Position numbers and translations under genes: made by a program | Assembly (NCBI GenBank): GCA_037447655.1 | Contig: JBBHKE010001207.1 | Location: 29,942 to 93,941, forward strand | Length of the DNA: 64,000 nucleotides | Direction of reading: 5' to 3' | DNA from: Zygnema cylindricum | Lineage: Eukaryota; Streptophyta; Zygnematophyceae; Zygnematales; Zygnemataceae | Notes under the pieces: generated by a model | Seen by the model: only the letters and a program-made list of their open reading frames with translations | Told to the model about the DNA's origin: nothing | Database searches by the model: none | Shown here: in pieces, positions 11,388 through 21,421 of the stretch | How the letters are laid out: the number at the start of each line of letters is the position of its first letter | How positions within the stretch are numbered: the stretch's first letter is position 1

Positions 11388-12357
11388 GAAAAAACAACAA
11401 AAACTATCAAAATACCAACTCAACAGCCAACTTTGAACTGACACAAAATATGACTCAGAAAGCTAATATACTTCAAATTTACCACAATGTTACACAATAG
11501 AGTAAAATGATAATTCCCAAAATTGCAGCCCAAATGACCTAGTATACCATAAGATATGATGTTTGGAAGTTTCCCAAAAACTGCCCTTGGAAAATCATAT
11601 TCCCAAAAATGGATACTACAAAATTGGCTAAGTCCTAAGTTATATAGTCATAGTGTCTATCTATTGATCTACAATAATTTGGGTATCCGTTACTACGGTT
11701 ATTATCCTGACTAACGACAAAGCATCCTACCTGTACGTCACTGTACCTCAAAACCCTAATAATTATTTTCTAAAAACCTGATTCATGGAACATTATTTTT
11801 TATCACACTAAACTATAAACTAAGGTTATTCAGATATTTACAGAAATTGAACCGTACAAAAAACGTTCTAACCGTACACAAAACGTTCCAAATGCTTAGT
11901 CAGCGGTAGCCGCTAAAGTCCAGCCGAATGTGGTCGTGTAGTACGAAGCACCTGAGTGCTTCGTCACTTTTGGTCCCACGCGAATCACGCTTGTGGTCCC
12001 TCGTGAATCACGCTTGTGGTTCCAGGTGAATCACGTCCGTTGGAACACATTCGATTGACGATGGTACCGTCGAACTGTACCATATGTTTCCGGAGTACCC
12101 GGGACAGATCCCGTTCGTCCGATCATGTGAACCACATCGTCAACTTTTTGACACGTATGGCTGACTGTCGGTGCTACTCCGAAAAACTTGCATACGTTTT
12201 TTCGCCGGCAAGTGTCTCTGCAAAAGTATGATACACTCTACTGTACTTTTTGTTATGTAACACTAGTTAACGTAAGTATTACAGTAGACTTCTAGGAAAA
12301 ATATCCTAAGTTATTTTTACCCCTATTTACTGAAATAAATATTTATAAATTACAACA
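11329..12357 (-). repeat. 5' LTR of outer copia element
   Basis: A 1029-bp LTR partner of 565-1614, TGTTATTC at 11329 and TTACAACA ending at 12357. It contains the gag ATG at 11387. Polymerase II promoter elements were not pinned down. Confidence 0.87.
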
Positions 12358-12757
12358 GTTTCCCCTTTTGTGCACGCACAACGATGTTGTGCTTCTCTTC
12401 ACACCTCTGCACCCACCTTTTATTTTTGATTGGATTTATTTCTGACCCGTCATTGTTGAACCATTCCGGGCCGTACTCTTTCCTCCTTTCTCTTATTATG
12501 TCCCTAGCAATGTCCCTGAGAATTGTGGTGGACATCTTCATACCCGCTTTCTTAAAACGTTCGAAATCCGAAAGTAACTCCTCGTGTATAATAGTGACCC
12601 AAACAGCTTCCTTCGTTCCTCGTCCCGGCAAATCCTTGGTAACCGCCACCGATCTCATCCCAAAACTAGAAGTAGAGGACGTCTGGGTTGTCTCTCATAT
12701 TCCGTCAAGCGTGGACCTCCTCTCTACCCACCATCGCTTGGTCTTTTGGTACCTTGT
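12358..12757 (-). pseudogene. DDE transposase (pogo/CENP-B type), N-terminal part
   Basis: The DNA-binding half of the transposase split by the outer copia element. The continuous frame runs from about 12658 to the junction, with homologous codons upstream to 12757 (KRWWVERRSTLDG) after one in-frame stop. Visible blocks are LPGRGTKEAVWV, LLSDFERFKKAGMKMS and EEKHNIVVRAQKGKL, matching the helix-turn-helix to DDE linker of CENP-B/Tc5-like transposases. The copia LTR cuts it after GKL. The catalytic part resumes at 564 and below. Confidence 0.7.
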
Positions 12758-13240
12758 AAACAATAAACAATGTCAAAAGTATTGATGAGATTCTTAAATG
12801 GAAAGTCGTATAAAAAATTGGAACAACTCTAAAAGGAAACGTCAATATTCAGCGACGAATAGTTGCTGTCGCAAATTCAGCGACGACAGTAACTCGTCGT
12901 TATATGTGCAGAGTTAAATTCTTTTTTTAGAGACATCATTGATACGTAGTGAGCTTCCGACCACCAATGAGAAATCCTCACTTCGTCGACGAACCAGCGA
13001 CGACCTTGTGTTGTCGTTAAGCCGAGAAAGAGGATTATCAAACACAATGGTGATATCAAAAAAACCCAATGTATGACTTAAAGTCGAATTTACATTCATT
13101 TTGTGAAAAAAAGGGAGAGAAATATTAAATTCACACTTGTATGATAAATAATAAAAAAAATAAACAAAACATTGTGGCACTCAATGTAGACTTAGGGCTA
13201 AATCGGGATACCTCTCCTTCGAATGAAGGCTACAAAATTG
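12758..13240. other. Intergenic; GTCGTCG-rich repeat-like DNA
   Basis: No gene recognised. The stretch 12840-13030 has several GCGACGA/TCGTCG words like those in the non-coding spacers of copies A and B (14750-15060, 18360-18680), so it may be part of the same repeat family. Confidence 0.35.
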
Positions 13241-13249
13241 ACCCTCGTC

Positions 13250-14666
13250 ATCTCCCATCAATGTCGCCTAATGCCAGCAAGCTCTTGAGTTAAATTATTA
13301 ATTAAGCGACGAACCGTTATCATCGCTATTTCTTGAGCCTCCAAACGGCAATTGAGATTTTGAACTTCATTCCTCAATCGTTCTACTGTGGTGTAGGGGG
13401 CTCATCAACATTTGGGACCCTCGGATTTTCCCAAAGATACGTACGTATCACTTGCACATTTCGGAAGCATTGTAAAACCGTACTTCGAGCATCTAAAAAT
13501 TCCTTTAGCTCCGGTGTACGAATTGCACAACGTAAAATGGTAAATAACCGTGGTTCCCAATGGTGATAATAGCGGATTAACTTCGGGACATCTATTTCCA
13601 ATCTAATCGGTTAACGTACAATCCATGCTAAACGTTCATCATTAGGCTGAAAATGCCTAATGTATGGAAAATTTGACGAATGGTTGTATGATGCGATATA
13701 CAACCATGTTGGGTGGTCCCGGACATCCGAAGGGATGCCTTGAATTTTTGAGACGCGGTTCAACCACCGGTCAATAGGCCGAGCCTCCCCATAACGCCAA
13801 TAGTCTGGCCAATCCTCGACCGGGATGTAATGGGTAGCCGTCGGTCGAAACCATCCCTGGCCTCATCTCCGACTGGAGGCGAGAAAAACCAATCAGGTTC
13901 TTCCTCTCGATTTAATACATCACGCTCGGCCTTAATTTGAGGTCCTTGTACCGCCACGAGAGCTCTATCACGATTCGGTGATGGTGGAAAAGCGACAAAT
14001 TCGTCTTCCTCTCCATATTCTTCCTCCATGCCTCTCTCCGAGCTCTCCGAAGATATCCGGTCCGAGGTTGTGAGATCGTCATCGTATTTTCACTGGAAAG
14101 TCTAATAATTCGGTAAATTCTGGTAATTCCTCCTCTTCCGTAGGCTCTTCCCCTTCCTCTATAGGCTCTTGCTACGCGGTTCCGGAGAGTTCGTATTCTT
14201 CGTCTACTTCCTTACCCCCTTCTACTTCGCGGACACCTTCTTCGTCCGTTCTAATCCCTTCATCCGGTAACTCCACCTCCGGCTCACTTCCCTATCCTAC
14301 CCTCTTTGTACCCGTCCCTTCCCTCACCACCGCCTCTGTTTCCTCCATCTCATCTATTTCAGCACCCGATTCCTCCCCCTCCCTCAAAACCAACTCCATT
14401 CCGGCCCTTTCCCTACCACCTGTTTCCGTTTCCACCCTATTCCCCAACACTTCTCTGGTTGCATCCCTTTCCCTCTCTAAGTTCTCCCTTATAGGTATAT
14501 GATCCCCCATCTCGACTGCCGATGGTAGTGGACAATATCGCCGCCTAATGGCAGAGCGAAGTCGCTTGAATGGTCGTCGGCCGCTCTCCATTGAAAAACA
14601 AATATTGGTTAACAAGAAAATCCAAAAAACACAGTCGACGGAGAAAAAAAACCCTAAAACACACAC
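13250..14666 (-). pseudogene. Unrecognised mobile ORF family, copy A, main ORF
   Basis: Starts at ATG 14666 or the nested ATGGAGAG at 14592 (MESGRRPFKRLRSAIRRR), preceded by a plant-like leader. Then an acidic Glu-rich stretch, SESSE plus EEEYGEEDEFVAFPPSP (near 14040), EEEPDWFF, WPDYWRYGEARPIDRW and IPSDVRDHP (near 13730-13810), RYYHHWEPRLFTILRCAIR with TPEL (13500-13575), and a C-terminal heptad region (ERLRNEVQNLNCRLEAQE, near 13290-13380). Frameshifts at about 14130, 13810 and 13390 break it. Copy B (17434-18193) is nearly collinear and the chromovirus ORF at 26878-28158 shares the block order. No known domain recognised; it may be DNA-binding given the basic N-terminus, but that is speculation. 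Confidence 0.6.
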
Positions 14667-15350
14667 TTTTACTCTGGCCTTTACTCAGCTTGTCCAACTG
14701 TAAATGTAGTCCAATGTTCACAGTTGGAAAATTAAACTGTTGGTCTTATAATTTTTAACTCGACATTCAAGCGACGACACAATGTCGTCAAACGTTCGAT
14801 TGTATTCGATTTTCCCAATAGTGAATCGACGATAGAGCATCGTTGTCCGCGAATCACATTTGAGAATACAAATGTTAAATTGTTTGAACTGATGTCGTCG
14901 GTGGTGTAGTCAAAATGACGAAGCACTGTTGTCCGTCATTCGCACTTTCGACCTAACGAGCAATCATCATCTATTCAATTATTTTGTCGTACCTATCATT
15001 GAAGCGATAAGATGATGTCGTTGCATACACCGCAACAAAGACACGTCATCGCTAATACACTGTCGCCATAAAGAAATAGCAAGACACCTCGAAAATAATA
15101 CTTAAAAACAACTAATCAATGCATAGTAGTTGGCGACATAGATAAACACGCACTAATGGAAAGTTAGTGAGAAGTCAGTGTCTAATTTGAGAGAGAAAGG
15201 GGACGTTCCAAAATAATACTGTACAAATAATTTAGGAGCATTAGAAAATTAAGATATAGCTAGACATTCTCAATGAGAATAAAAACACAAATGGAAAGAG
15301 GAAACAAAATCATTTAATAAATGGGAGAACGTTTCGTTGAAATGGCTTAC
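14667..15350 (-). other. Spacer or intron of copy A
   Basis: AT-rich and GTCGTCG-word-rich; collinear with 18194-18955 of copy B. A donor-like GTAAGC at 15345-15350 on the minus strand suggests an intron between the upstream exon and the main ORF. An alternative is that it holds the promoter of the main ORF. Confidence 0.45.
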
Positions 15351-15747
15351 TTGTACCGTACACTCTGGTAAAATGCTCGGGAAACTTTTTTATGGTCCTT
15401 GGAATGAGTTCGGCTGAGCCGTTATATTCACAGTCCTTCAGCATCCAGCTTATTACTCGCATTCGCGTTGCCTTAGTCGACACTTGTTGAACTTTATGGT
15501 GGGAGACACGTCCTCTAGTATTGGTCGAGGATAGAAAAAACCCTTCCACAATGGCCGCCGAGTGTACCAATGTTTAGATTTCTGCCTCACTCTCTTCCTT
15601 GTTCGAAAATGCGTTTTCCTCATCATTCCTCTCATTTTACTCATCTTTTTCAACCTGAACGTTATGGGGATTGATGTTGTTGTTGGTAGGGTTGGCGCCC
15701 CAAATTTTATTAAGGGTCCATATACTTTGAAACACTTGATATCACTT
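15351..15747 (-). pseudogene. Copy A, upstream exon
   Basis: Minus-strand exon homologous to 18956-19352. It encodes an Asn/Glu-rich start, then EGFFLSSTNTRGRVSHHK, TKATRMRVISWMLKDC and IPRTIKKFPEHFTRVYG, ending at a GTAAGC donor. Two in-frame stops in the acidic part mark it as decayed. Homology to copy B ends abruptly at about 15747, where copia protease sequence begins. Function unknown; the block MRVIxWML followed by IPRTIxxFPxHF is conserved between the copies and looks like part of a real domain. Confidence 0.55.
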
Positions 15748-16024
15748 TAAAACTAGCTGTAAAGACTCCTTTTCTGGTGCTAGTTTCAAATCCTTTATCA
15801 TCTAATACAGACGTAGAGATAAGATTCTTGTTTAACTCCGGAATAAACAATACTTCGGAGAACGTAACTATTGAGGTTTTTCCCTCCACTACGACTTTCA
15901 GATCTACCGATCCTACATAAGTAGTGGTCACTACCCTCCCATCCCCATATTCAATCTCTACTGTAGGGATCTTTCTCAGCTTAGTAAACAGATGCTTATC
16001 TTTGCACATGTGCATAGATGCACA
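15748..16024 (-). pseudogene. Copia II protease fragment
   Basis: Continues gag after WIVD. The catalytic D-S/T-G motif is destroyed: the codons read D, stop, C, A. Downstream residues HMCKDKHLF, VEIEYGDGRVV and LFIPELNKNLISTSVL are typical of copia proteases. Cut at 15748 by copy A sequence. Confidence 0.8.
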
Positions 16025-17194
16025 TTAATCCACAATCCAGCCTCCTTCACCTTTCAGTCCACCAAAAGCACATTTCTGCTTTCGTGGAATATCGACTTCT
16101 GTTTTTGCCTCCAACTCCTCATCCAAAAGAAGTTCGTCGTCCTCCTCATCGGATTCCTCCTCGAGTACCTGTGTGACAGGTGCCTTTTTCTTCCCTCGTG
16201 TTTGACCCCCGGTCTGCCCCTCTTTTATCCGAAGCTTGGTCAGTTTGGTGCATTCTGCCATGTAATGCCCGGGTTTCTTACAAAAGTGACAAAGCCCCTT
16301 TGGTCCCCTCGTTCCGGATTCATCGGATTGATTTTTCAGGTCTTCCCCTCCATGACTTCCAAGGGGTTTCCGTGAATCTTTGTTTCTCCAACTTGCTCCA
16401 GCCGCCAAGGCTTGTCCGTTCTTAACTCCACTTCGGATTTCGATTGTATTCTCTCGGACGAGAATCATACCAACTACTGAATTCCATACCCACCTGGAGT
16501 CCGGTAGATCGTGTACCCGGTTTACAATGTTCTCATACTCATCGGGTAGTTTCATGAGCAAACAATGTACCTTTGCCTTCTCGGTTTCTACTTTTCCGGC
16601 ACACTCTAACTCCATCAAAAGTATAGCCAGCTCATTGCAGAAATCGAGCATCTTCTCTCCTTTGTGAAAGTATCCATTGATCCTTTGATCTGCTAGCTTA
16701 TATTCCAAAATAGTACCGCTACGGTACATCTCTATAAGCGCATCCCACAGATCGGATGCCCTTTCCACCTGCAAATGAGGACCTGCAAGTCCTTGTGTGA
16801 GATGACGGAGGACAAAATGCTTGGCTGCCATATTGTTGTAGTCCCAGGTATCGATATCATTCTCCTCATTCCTCGGAATAGGAGACATGAAAGTAGATCT
16901 GGTTGCTATAGGTGTGGATTTCTCTTTTTCTTTCCCTTTTTCCATCACGATGCTTTCTCCGTCTTCTGATTCCTCTGATGACTGTGGATCTGGTTTCCTA
17001 CCAAATCTGCTTCCTCCAAACCTTGGAGGAATAGCAGGACCGGATGGGCGCTTCAGTCGCCCACTCACTATTCCCCAAAATCTTTTCTCATATAGGGCTC
17101 CCATCATCATACTCTCCCAGTAGATGAACCCAGTCCCATTAAAAATGGGCACCCTAGAGGGTGGGCCCATAACCTGCAACTCTGAGACCTCCAT
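16025..17194 (-). CDS. Copia II gag, open reading frame of 389 codons
   Basis: The longest well-preserved transposon ORF here. Start ATG 17194 (MEVSELQVMGPPSRVPIFNG) lies inside the LTR, 20 bp before the primer site, which is itself translated as QVMGP. Domains: gag N-terminus with VPIFNGTGFIYWESMM, a UBN2-like capsid region (AAKHFVLRHLTQGLAGP to NRVHDLPDSRWVW), and one CCHC zinc knuckle, CHFCKKPGHYMAEC, near residues 305-318. An acidic tail leads to the protease. Gag forms the particle and binds RNA. The ORF runs in frame to WIVD and then a stop. Confidence 0.88.
   Translation of the reverse strand: MEVSELQVMGPPSRVPIFNGTGFIYWESMMMGALYEKRFWGIVSGRLKRPSGPAIPPRFGGSRFGRKPDPQSSEESEDGESIVMEKGKEKEKSTPIATRSTFMSPIPRNEENDIDTWDYNNMAAKHFVLRHLTQGLAGPHLQVERASDLWDALIEMYRSGTILEYKLADQRINGYFHKGEKMLDFCNELAILLMELECAGKVETEKAKVHCLLMKLPDEYENIVNRVHDLPDSRWVWNSVVGMILVRENTIEIRSGVKNGQALAAGASWRNKDSRKPLGSHGGEDLKNQSDESGTRGPKGLCHFCKKPGHYMAECTKLTKLRIKEGQTGGQTRGKKKAPVTQVLEEESDEEDDELLLDEELEAKTEVDIPRKQKCAFGGLKGEGGWIVD
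17163..17174 (-). other. Primer-binding site of copia II (half-tRNA iMet type)
   Basis: Minus strand GGTTATGGGCCC lies directly after the LTR end TTGCA. This is the exact form known from Drosophila copia, complementary to the anticodon stem-loop of initiator-Met tRNA. It is inside the gag reading frame. Confidence 0.75.
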
Positions 17195-17433
17195 AGGTAC
17201 TCAGAGTAGGCAGCTTGCTAGAAGCCTCAAGGATAACCACAGTTCTTTAAGCTTTGTCTGAATATTGCTGATACCCTGACAGAATACAGACTGACCAAAC
17301 TGCACCCCTTGGAAGGGTTGACTCCCCTAAGTCTGCCACAAAAAGAATCCTTGAATTTGCTCCCCTGAGAAGTTTTTTTCCTGCTCCTATTAAAATCATT
17401 TAAATAACCTAGGAAATACCTTTAATTTCAACA
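17175..17433 (-). repeat. 5' LTR of copia II
   Basis: A 259-bp LTR with TG and CA ends. The last ~190 bp (CTCAGGGGAGCAAATTC to CTATGGAGGTCTCAGAGTT) are shared with the ends of the longer solo LTRs at 19822-21376 and 61457-62504, which otherwise differ. Confidence 0.8.
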
Positions 17434-18193
17434 CAGCCGTCGGTCGGAAGCTATCCATGGCCTCATCTGCGACTAGAGGCGGAAAAAACCAATCGGGTTC
17501 TTCCTCTCGAATTATGACATCACGCTCGGCCGGAATTTGAGGTCCTTGTACTGCCACGAGAGCTCTATCACGATTCGGGGATGGTGGAAAAGCGACAACC
17601 TCGTCCTTGTCTCCATATTCTTCCTCCATGGGTCTCTCCGAGCTCTCCGAAGATTGCCGGTCTGAGGTTGAGGGATCGTCGTCGTATTTTTTGACCGGAA
17701 TGTCTGACGATTCGGTTTCTTCTGGTTCTTCCTCCTCTTACGTAGGCTCTTCCCCTTCCTGAATAGGCTCGTCCGACGCAGTTCTTGAGGGTTTATATTC
17801 CTCGTCTACCTCTTTACCCTCTTCTACTTCGCGGACACCTTCTTCGTCCGCTCTAATCCCTTCATTTGGTAAATCCCCCACCGGCACACTTCCCCTTACT
17901 ACCCTCTCCGTACTCGTCCCTTCCTTCCCCACCTCCTCAGTTTCCTCCAACTTATCTATGTCAAAACCCGATTCTTCCCCATCCCTCAAAATCAACTCCA
18001 TTCCAACCCTTTCCCTACCGCCCTCTTCCGTTTCCACCTTATTTCCCAACACTCCTTTGGTTGCACCCCTTTGCCTCTCAAAGTTCTCCCCTCCAAGTAT
18101 ATCACCCCCCATCGCGGTTGCCGTTGGTAGTGGACGAAGTCGCCTCGGAATGGCAGAGCGCATTCTTTTGAATGGTTGTTGGCCGCCCTCCAT
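17434..18193 (-). pseudogene. Mobile ORF family, copy B, main ORF (C-terminally cut)
   Basis: Start ATG 18193 (MEGGQQPFKRMRSAIPRR), acidic stretch (REVEEGKEVDEEYKPSRT), a frameshift near 17740, then EEEYGDKDEVVAFPPSPNRDRALVAVQGPQI and EEEPDWFFPP. It stops being homologous to copy A at 17434 where a copia LTR begins, so the WPDYWR block, the TPEL helix and the coiled coil are not present here. The N-terminal KR-rich block, acidic middle and PPSPNRDRALVAVQGPQI segment are strongly conserved with copy A. Role unknown. Confidence 0.6.
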
Positions 18194-18955
18194 TTAAAAA
18201 CAAAACTATTGTTTAAGAGAAAAAAATGAAAGTACACAATTGAGGGAGACAAAAACAAACTAAAAGACGCTCTTTTACTCAGACCTTAACTCAGATAGTC
18301 CAGCTGTAAAAATAATCCAATATTCACAATAGGAAAAGTGAACCGTTGGCCCTTCGACTTAAAAACCGACATTCAAGCGACAATATAATGTCGTCGAGCA
18401 TTCGACTTTATTCGAGTTTCCCAATATTGGTTCGACAAAACAACGCCGTCCTCCGCGAATTACATTCGAGAATACCAACGTCCGATTATCTGAACTAATG
18501 TCGTCGGAGGTTTAGTTAAAACGACGAACCACTCTCGTCCGTCATTCGCACTTTCGACCTAATGAGGTATCCTCATCCATTCAATTATTTTGTCGTATCC
18601 ATCATTGAGGCGCCGACATGATGTCGTCGCGTCCACCGCGACAAAGACCATCATCGCTAGTACATTGTCGCCATAAAGAAATCGCAAGACACTCGGAAAA
18701 TAATACTAAAAAACAACAAAACAATGCAAAGTAGTCGACAACATAGAAAAACACGCACTAATGGAGAGTTAGTGAGAAGTCAGTATGTAGTTTGAGAGAG
18801 AAAGGCGACGTTCCAAAATAATACTGTACAAATAATTTAAAAGCACAACAAAATTAAAATATAACAACACATTGTGAATGAGAATAATAACACAAAAGGA
18901 AGGAGGAAACGAAATCATTTAATAAATGGGAGAACGTTTGGTTGAAATTGCTTAC
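18194..18955 (-). other. Spacer or intron of copy B
   Basis: Collinear with 14667-15350. Minus-strand donor GTAAGC at the right border. Contains GTCGTCG words in diverse contexts; no ORF conserved between the copies. Confidence 0.45.
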
Positions 18956-19352
18956 TTGTACCGTACACTCCGGTAAAATGCTTGGGAAACTTTCTTATGG
19001 TCCTTGGAATGAATTCAGCTAAGCCGTTATTTTCACAGTCATTCAGCATCCAGTGTATTACTCGCATCCGAGTTGCCTTAGTTGACACGTGTTGAACTTT
19101 ACGGTGGGAGACACGTCCTCTAGTATTGGCCGAGGACGGAAAAAAACCTTCCACAATGGCCGCCGGGTCTACCGACGTTTTGATTTCCGCCTCACTCTCT
19201 TCCTCGTTCGGGAATGCGTTTTCCTCATCATTCCTCTCATTTTCCTCCTCTAATTCAACCTGAGTGTTATGGTGATTGTTGTTGTTTTTGCCCGGGTTGG
19301 CGCCCCAAATTCAATTAAGGGTCCACATACTCTCAAACACTTAATATCACCT
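18956..19352 (-). CDS. Copy B, upstream exon
   Basis: Open in one frame without the stops seen in copy A: Asn-rich (GKNNNNHHNTQVELEEENER), acidic (NEEESEAEI), then EGFFPSSANTRGRVSHRK, TKATRMRVIHWMLNDC and IPRTIRKFPKHFTGVYG up to a GTAAGC donor at 18950-18955. Its 5' border is probably a splice acceptor at about 19353 (minus strand TTTTTTTTAG before GTGATATTAAG). No start codon is visible in this exon, so it is internal or non-AUG. No known family recognised. Confidence 0.55.
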
Positions 19353-19821
19353 AAAAAAAAGTAGGAGCAGCCGAAAAAGAAGAAAATGGCAACCCAAGCA
19401 AATGAGGAAAAAATAGCGATAGTGTTGTTGCCATTATCACAAATACATTTATATAATACACGAAATGCAAGTGAAAATGATTTTACGCGGTAATAAGGGA
19501 GGGATTTGCCATTTTAAATTTTTCGTTTAAAATCCAAATTTTGACATTTAGCACGGCTTTCAATTTAAAAATATTTCAAAACGCGGGAATAGAAGCGGGA
19601 TCTCGTAAAAATTTGCTTCAAAATTGCCAAAATATTTCAAATTTTACGTTGTCGGTGTAATGTTCATTGCGCCATGGAAACACCTCCAGCTTACATGTTG
19701 TACGACAAAAAGATGATTGGAAAAAATGCGGCGTCGTTACCCCGACAATCGGTTGTTCTAACGTCATCTATAAAACGCGACCAACTTTGGGAATGCGTGG
19801 ATGATAAACATGCCACGTGTT
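19353..19821. other. No gene; upstream flank of copy B
   Basis: AT-rich DNA with no recognised gene apart from the possible TATA box. It ends at the solo LTR starting at 19822. Confidence 0.4.
19445..19461 (-). promoter_or_regulatory. Possible TATA box upstream of copy B
   Basis: Minus strand TATTATATAAATG lies about 95 bp upstream of the copy B exon border. Copy A lacks this region because copia sequence replaces it. Position fits a promoter for copy B, but this is inference from sequence alone. Confidence 0.35.
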
Positions 19822-21376
19822 TGTAGAAATTAATGGTCTTTTAAAGTATTTTCTAGGTTTGAATAGAAATATAGAAAAAAGTCGAGGCAGTCTACCTCTA
19901 ACTTCTCTCTCCAACTCTCAAACTTGTCGCAGTCTTTGAGAAATTGGAGAGGAAGTTAGAGCCATGGCTACTTAGGCTGTCATGAGGTTTACGGGATATA
20001 AATATTAGTTTATTTATAATTAGGGGTTTATTTACTACAATTATATGTGACATCTCCAAGATTTGATCTTGGAACCTGCCGGCCGGTAAATAGCCGGTAG
20101 CCGGTAGCTTTAACCGTTAAGTCTAAACATAGTGTTACGTACTATAGGGTTTGATAATTAATTAAACATTAATACGTAAGACAGTTCATTTAACTGGAAT
20201 AGTTTTACGGGAGACATAGATCTAGTAATGTAAAAGTACGGATTACTGTATGGATAAGAAACGAATACCGCGCATTTATTTCTTTAGCGAAACGAATATC
20301 GCGCATGTATTTATTACGGCTACGATTAAATGTGAATTTAATCGGACGGCCGGAATTAAACGCCGAGATCGCGGAAGAGGATTTCGGCGGTTTTTGGTCA
20401 TCGCCACATCGGATGACACTTGGCGAGATGACATTGGATCGCGGCATCTCCGAGGATTAAAGAAGCGAATCCGAATATACCAAGTGTCGACATTTAGGCC
20501 ATGTCGTACAATGTTCGTACAGAAAGTACACCTGCAGCTGTACTTTTGTTTACGGAAGTGTAATCTGATTGGCTCCGTACATTAGTAGATAGAGTCTGTG
20601 AGAGAGATAGGACTTAGAAAAATTAGGAGAGATGACTCTCTCTCCCAGAGAGCTTCTCTACAAAAGGTCAACTTTGACCCTCCATAACTTAGTGTAATAG
20701 GGTTACAGGATTCGGGTACTTAGTGGCTAGGGCTAGGCTGCTATGGTTGCGATTCTGAGCAGCGCAGCTGCGATTTTAGACCAGCGCAGCGTAGCAGCAT
20801 AGCAACTTAGCGGCGTAACAATTTAGTAGCGCCGCAACATAGCAGCCCAGCATAACAATGCCGCAGAATGTAGAATGAACGGTATAGTTCTAGAAGAACG
20901 TTTGGATAGATCTAGTTTGACCGAGAGGTTCCACGTGTATAGTTGTACCGTACTAGTTTGACTAGCAGCTAGTTAATTTAAATTGTCAGGTAGGCTTGTG
21001 AATAGAACACTTAAAGTAGACCTACGAAGCGAGCGCAACCTTGTACTCTCTTCCAAGTAATAAAACGCAACCTTGTCAGCTAGAGATGTGTGCTCTTACT
21101 GTTGCTACGGGAAGTTCCTAGGCGATTTCCGTAGTGCATTGTGGTGTGCTGTGTGCACCATTGACCCTTTTTCACTTAATGCTCAGGGGAGCAAATTCAG
21201 AGATTCTTTTTGCAATCGACTCAGGGGAGTCTTGCCTTCACATGATTGAAGTTGGTTAGTGTTTTTGTCTGCCAGGGTGGCAGTTGTTCTTGCTGAAACA
21301 CAAAGGGTTCAAGGTTATCCTATAGGCTTCTTAGAAGATGTCCACTCTGAGGACTTATGGAGGTCTCAGAGTTTCA
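19822..21376 (+). repeat. Copia LTR (solo) with a nested gypsy solo LTR
   Basis: Begins TGTAGAAATTAATGG and ends CAGAGTTTCA. Without its insert it is about 1070 bp and collinear with the LTR at 61457-62504. No internal element sequence follows on the right, so it is a solo LTR or a stranded LTR. Flanking pentamers (GTGTT left, AACTC right) do not match, so a simple solo-LTR history is not demonstrated. The final 50 bp carry an ATG and MEVSEF codons of the gag start. Confidence 0.75.
20693..21174 (+). repeat. Gypsy solo LTR inserted in the copia LTR
   Basis: 482 bp, TGTAATAGGG to CCTTTTTCA, flanked by CTTAG (20688-20692) and CTTAA (21175-21179), a 5-bp duplication with one mismatch. It matches the chromovirus LTRs at 21422 and 28203, including the GTAGC-rich internal stretch. 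Confidence 0.82.
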
Positions 21377-21421
21377 AACTCATATTCTAACTTTGCATTT
21401 TGTGGTGGAACTGAGCACACA

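Larger units (their letters stand above)
565..12357 (-). mobile_element. Outer Ty1/copia LTR retrotransposon, split by a second copia element
   Basis: Element on the minus strand with LTRs at 11329-12357 (5') and 565-1614 (3'), order gag, integrase, reverse transcriptase, RNase H, as expected for copia. Both LTRs begin TGTTGT and end AACA. It sits inside a DDE transposase gene; the flanking pentamers (minus strand GAAAC upstream, CAAAA downstream) agree at 3 of 5 positions, so the target duplication is probable but mutated. Between integrase and RT it is interrupted by 3376-9031. Stops and frameshifts throughout indicate an inactive copy. The two LTRs are clearly alike over their full length but differ by many point changes and a duplicated 20-bp unit near 1090-1130, so the insertion is not recent. 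Confidence 0.85.
15748..17433 (-). mobile_element. Copia family II fragment: LTR, primer site, gag, protease
   Basis: 5' part of a copia element: LTR 17175-17433, primer site 17163-17174, gag and protease. It ends without RT or integrase at the border with copy A. The LTR's outer end interrupts copy B in its main ORF (minus strand CCGACGGCTG then TGTTGAAA), so the element was inserted into copy B; the rest has been lost or rearranged. Confidence 0.8.
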
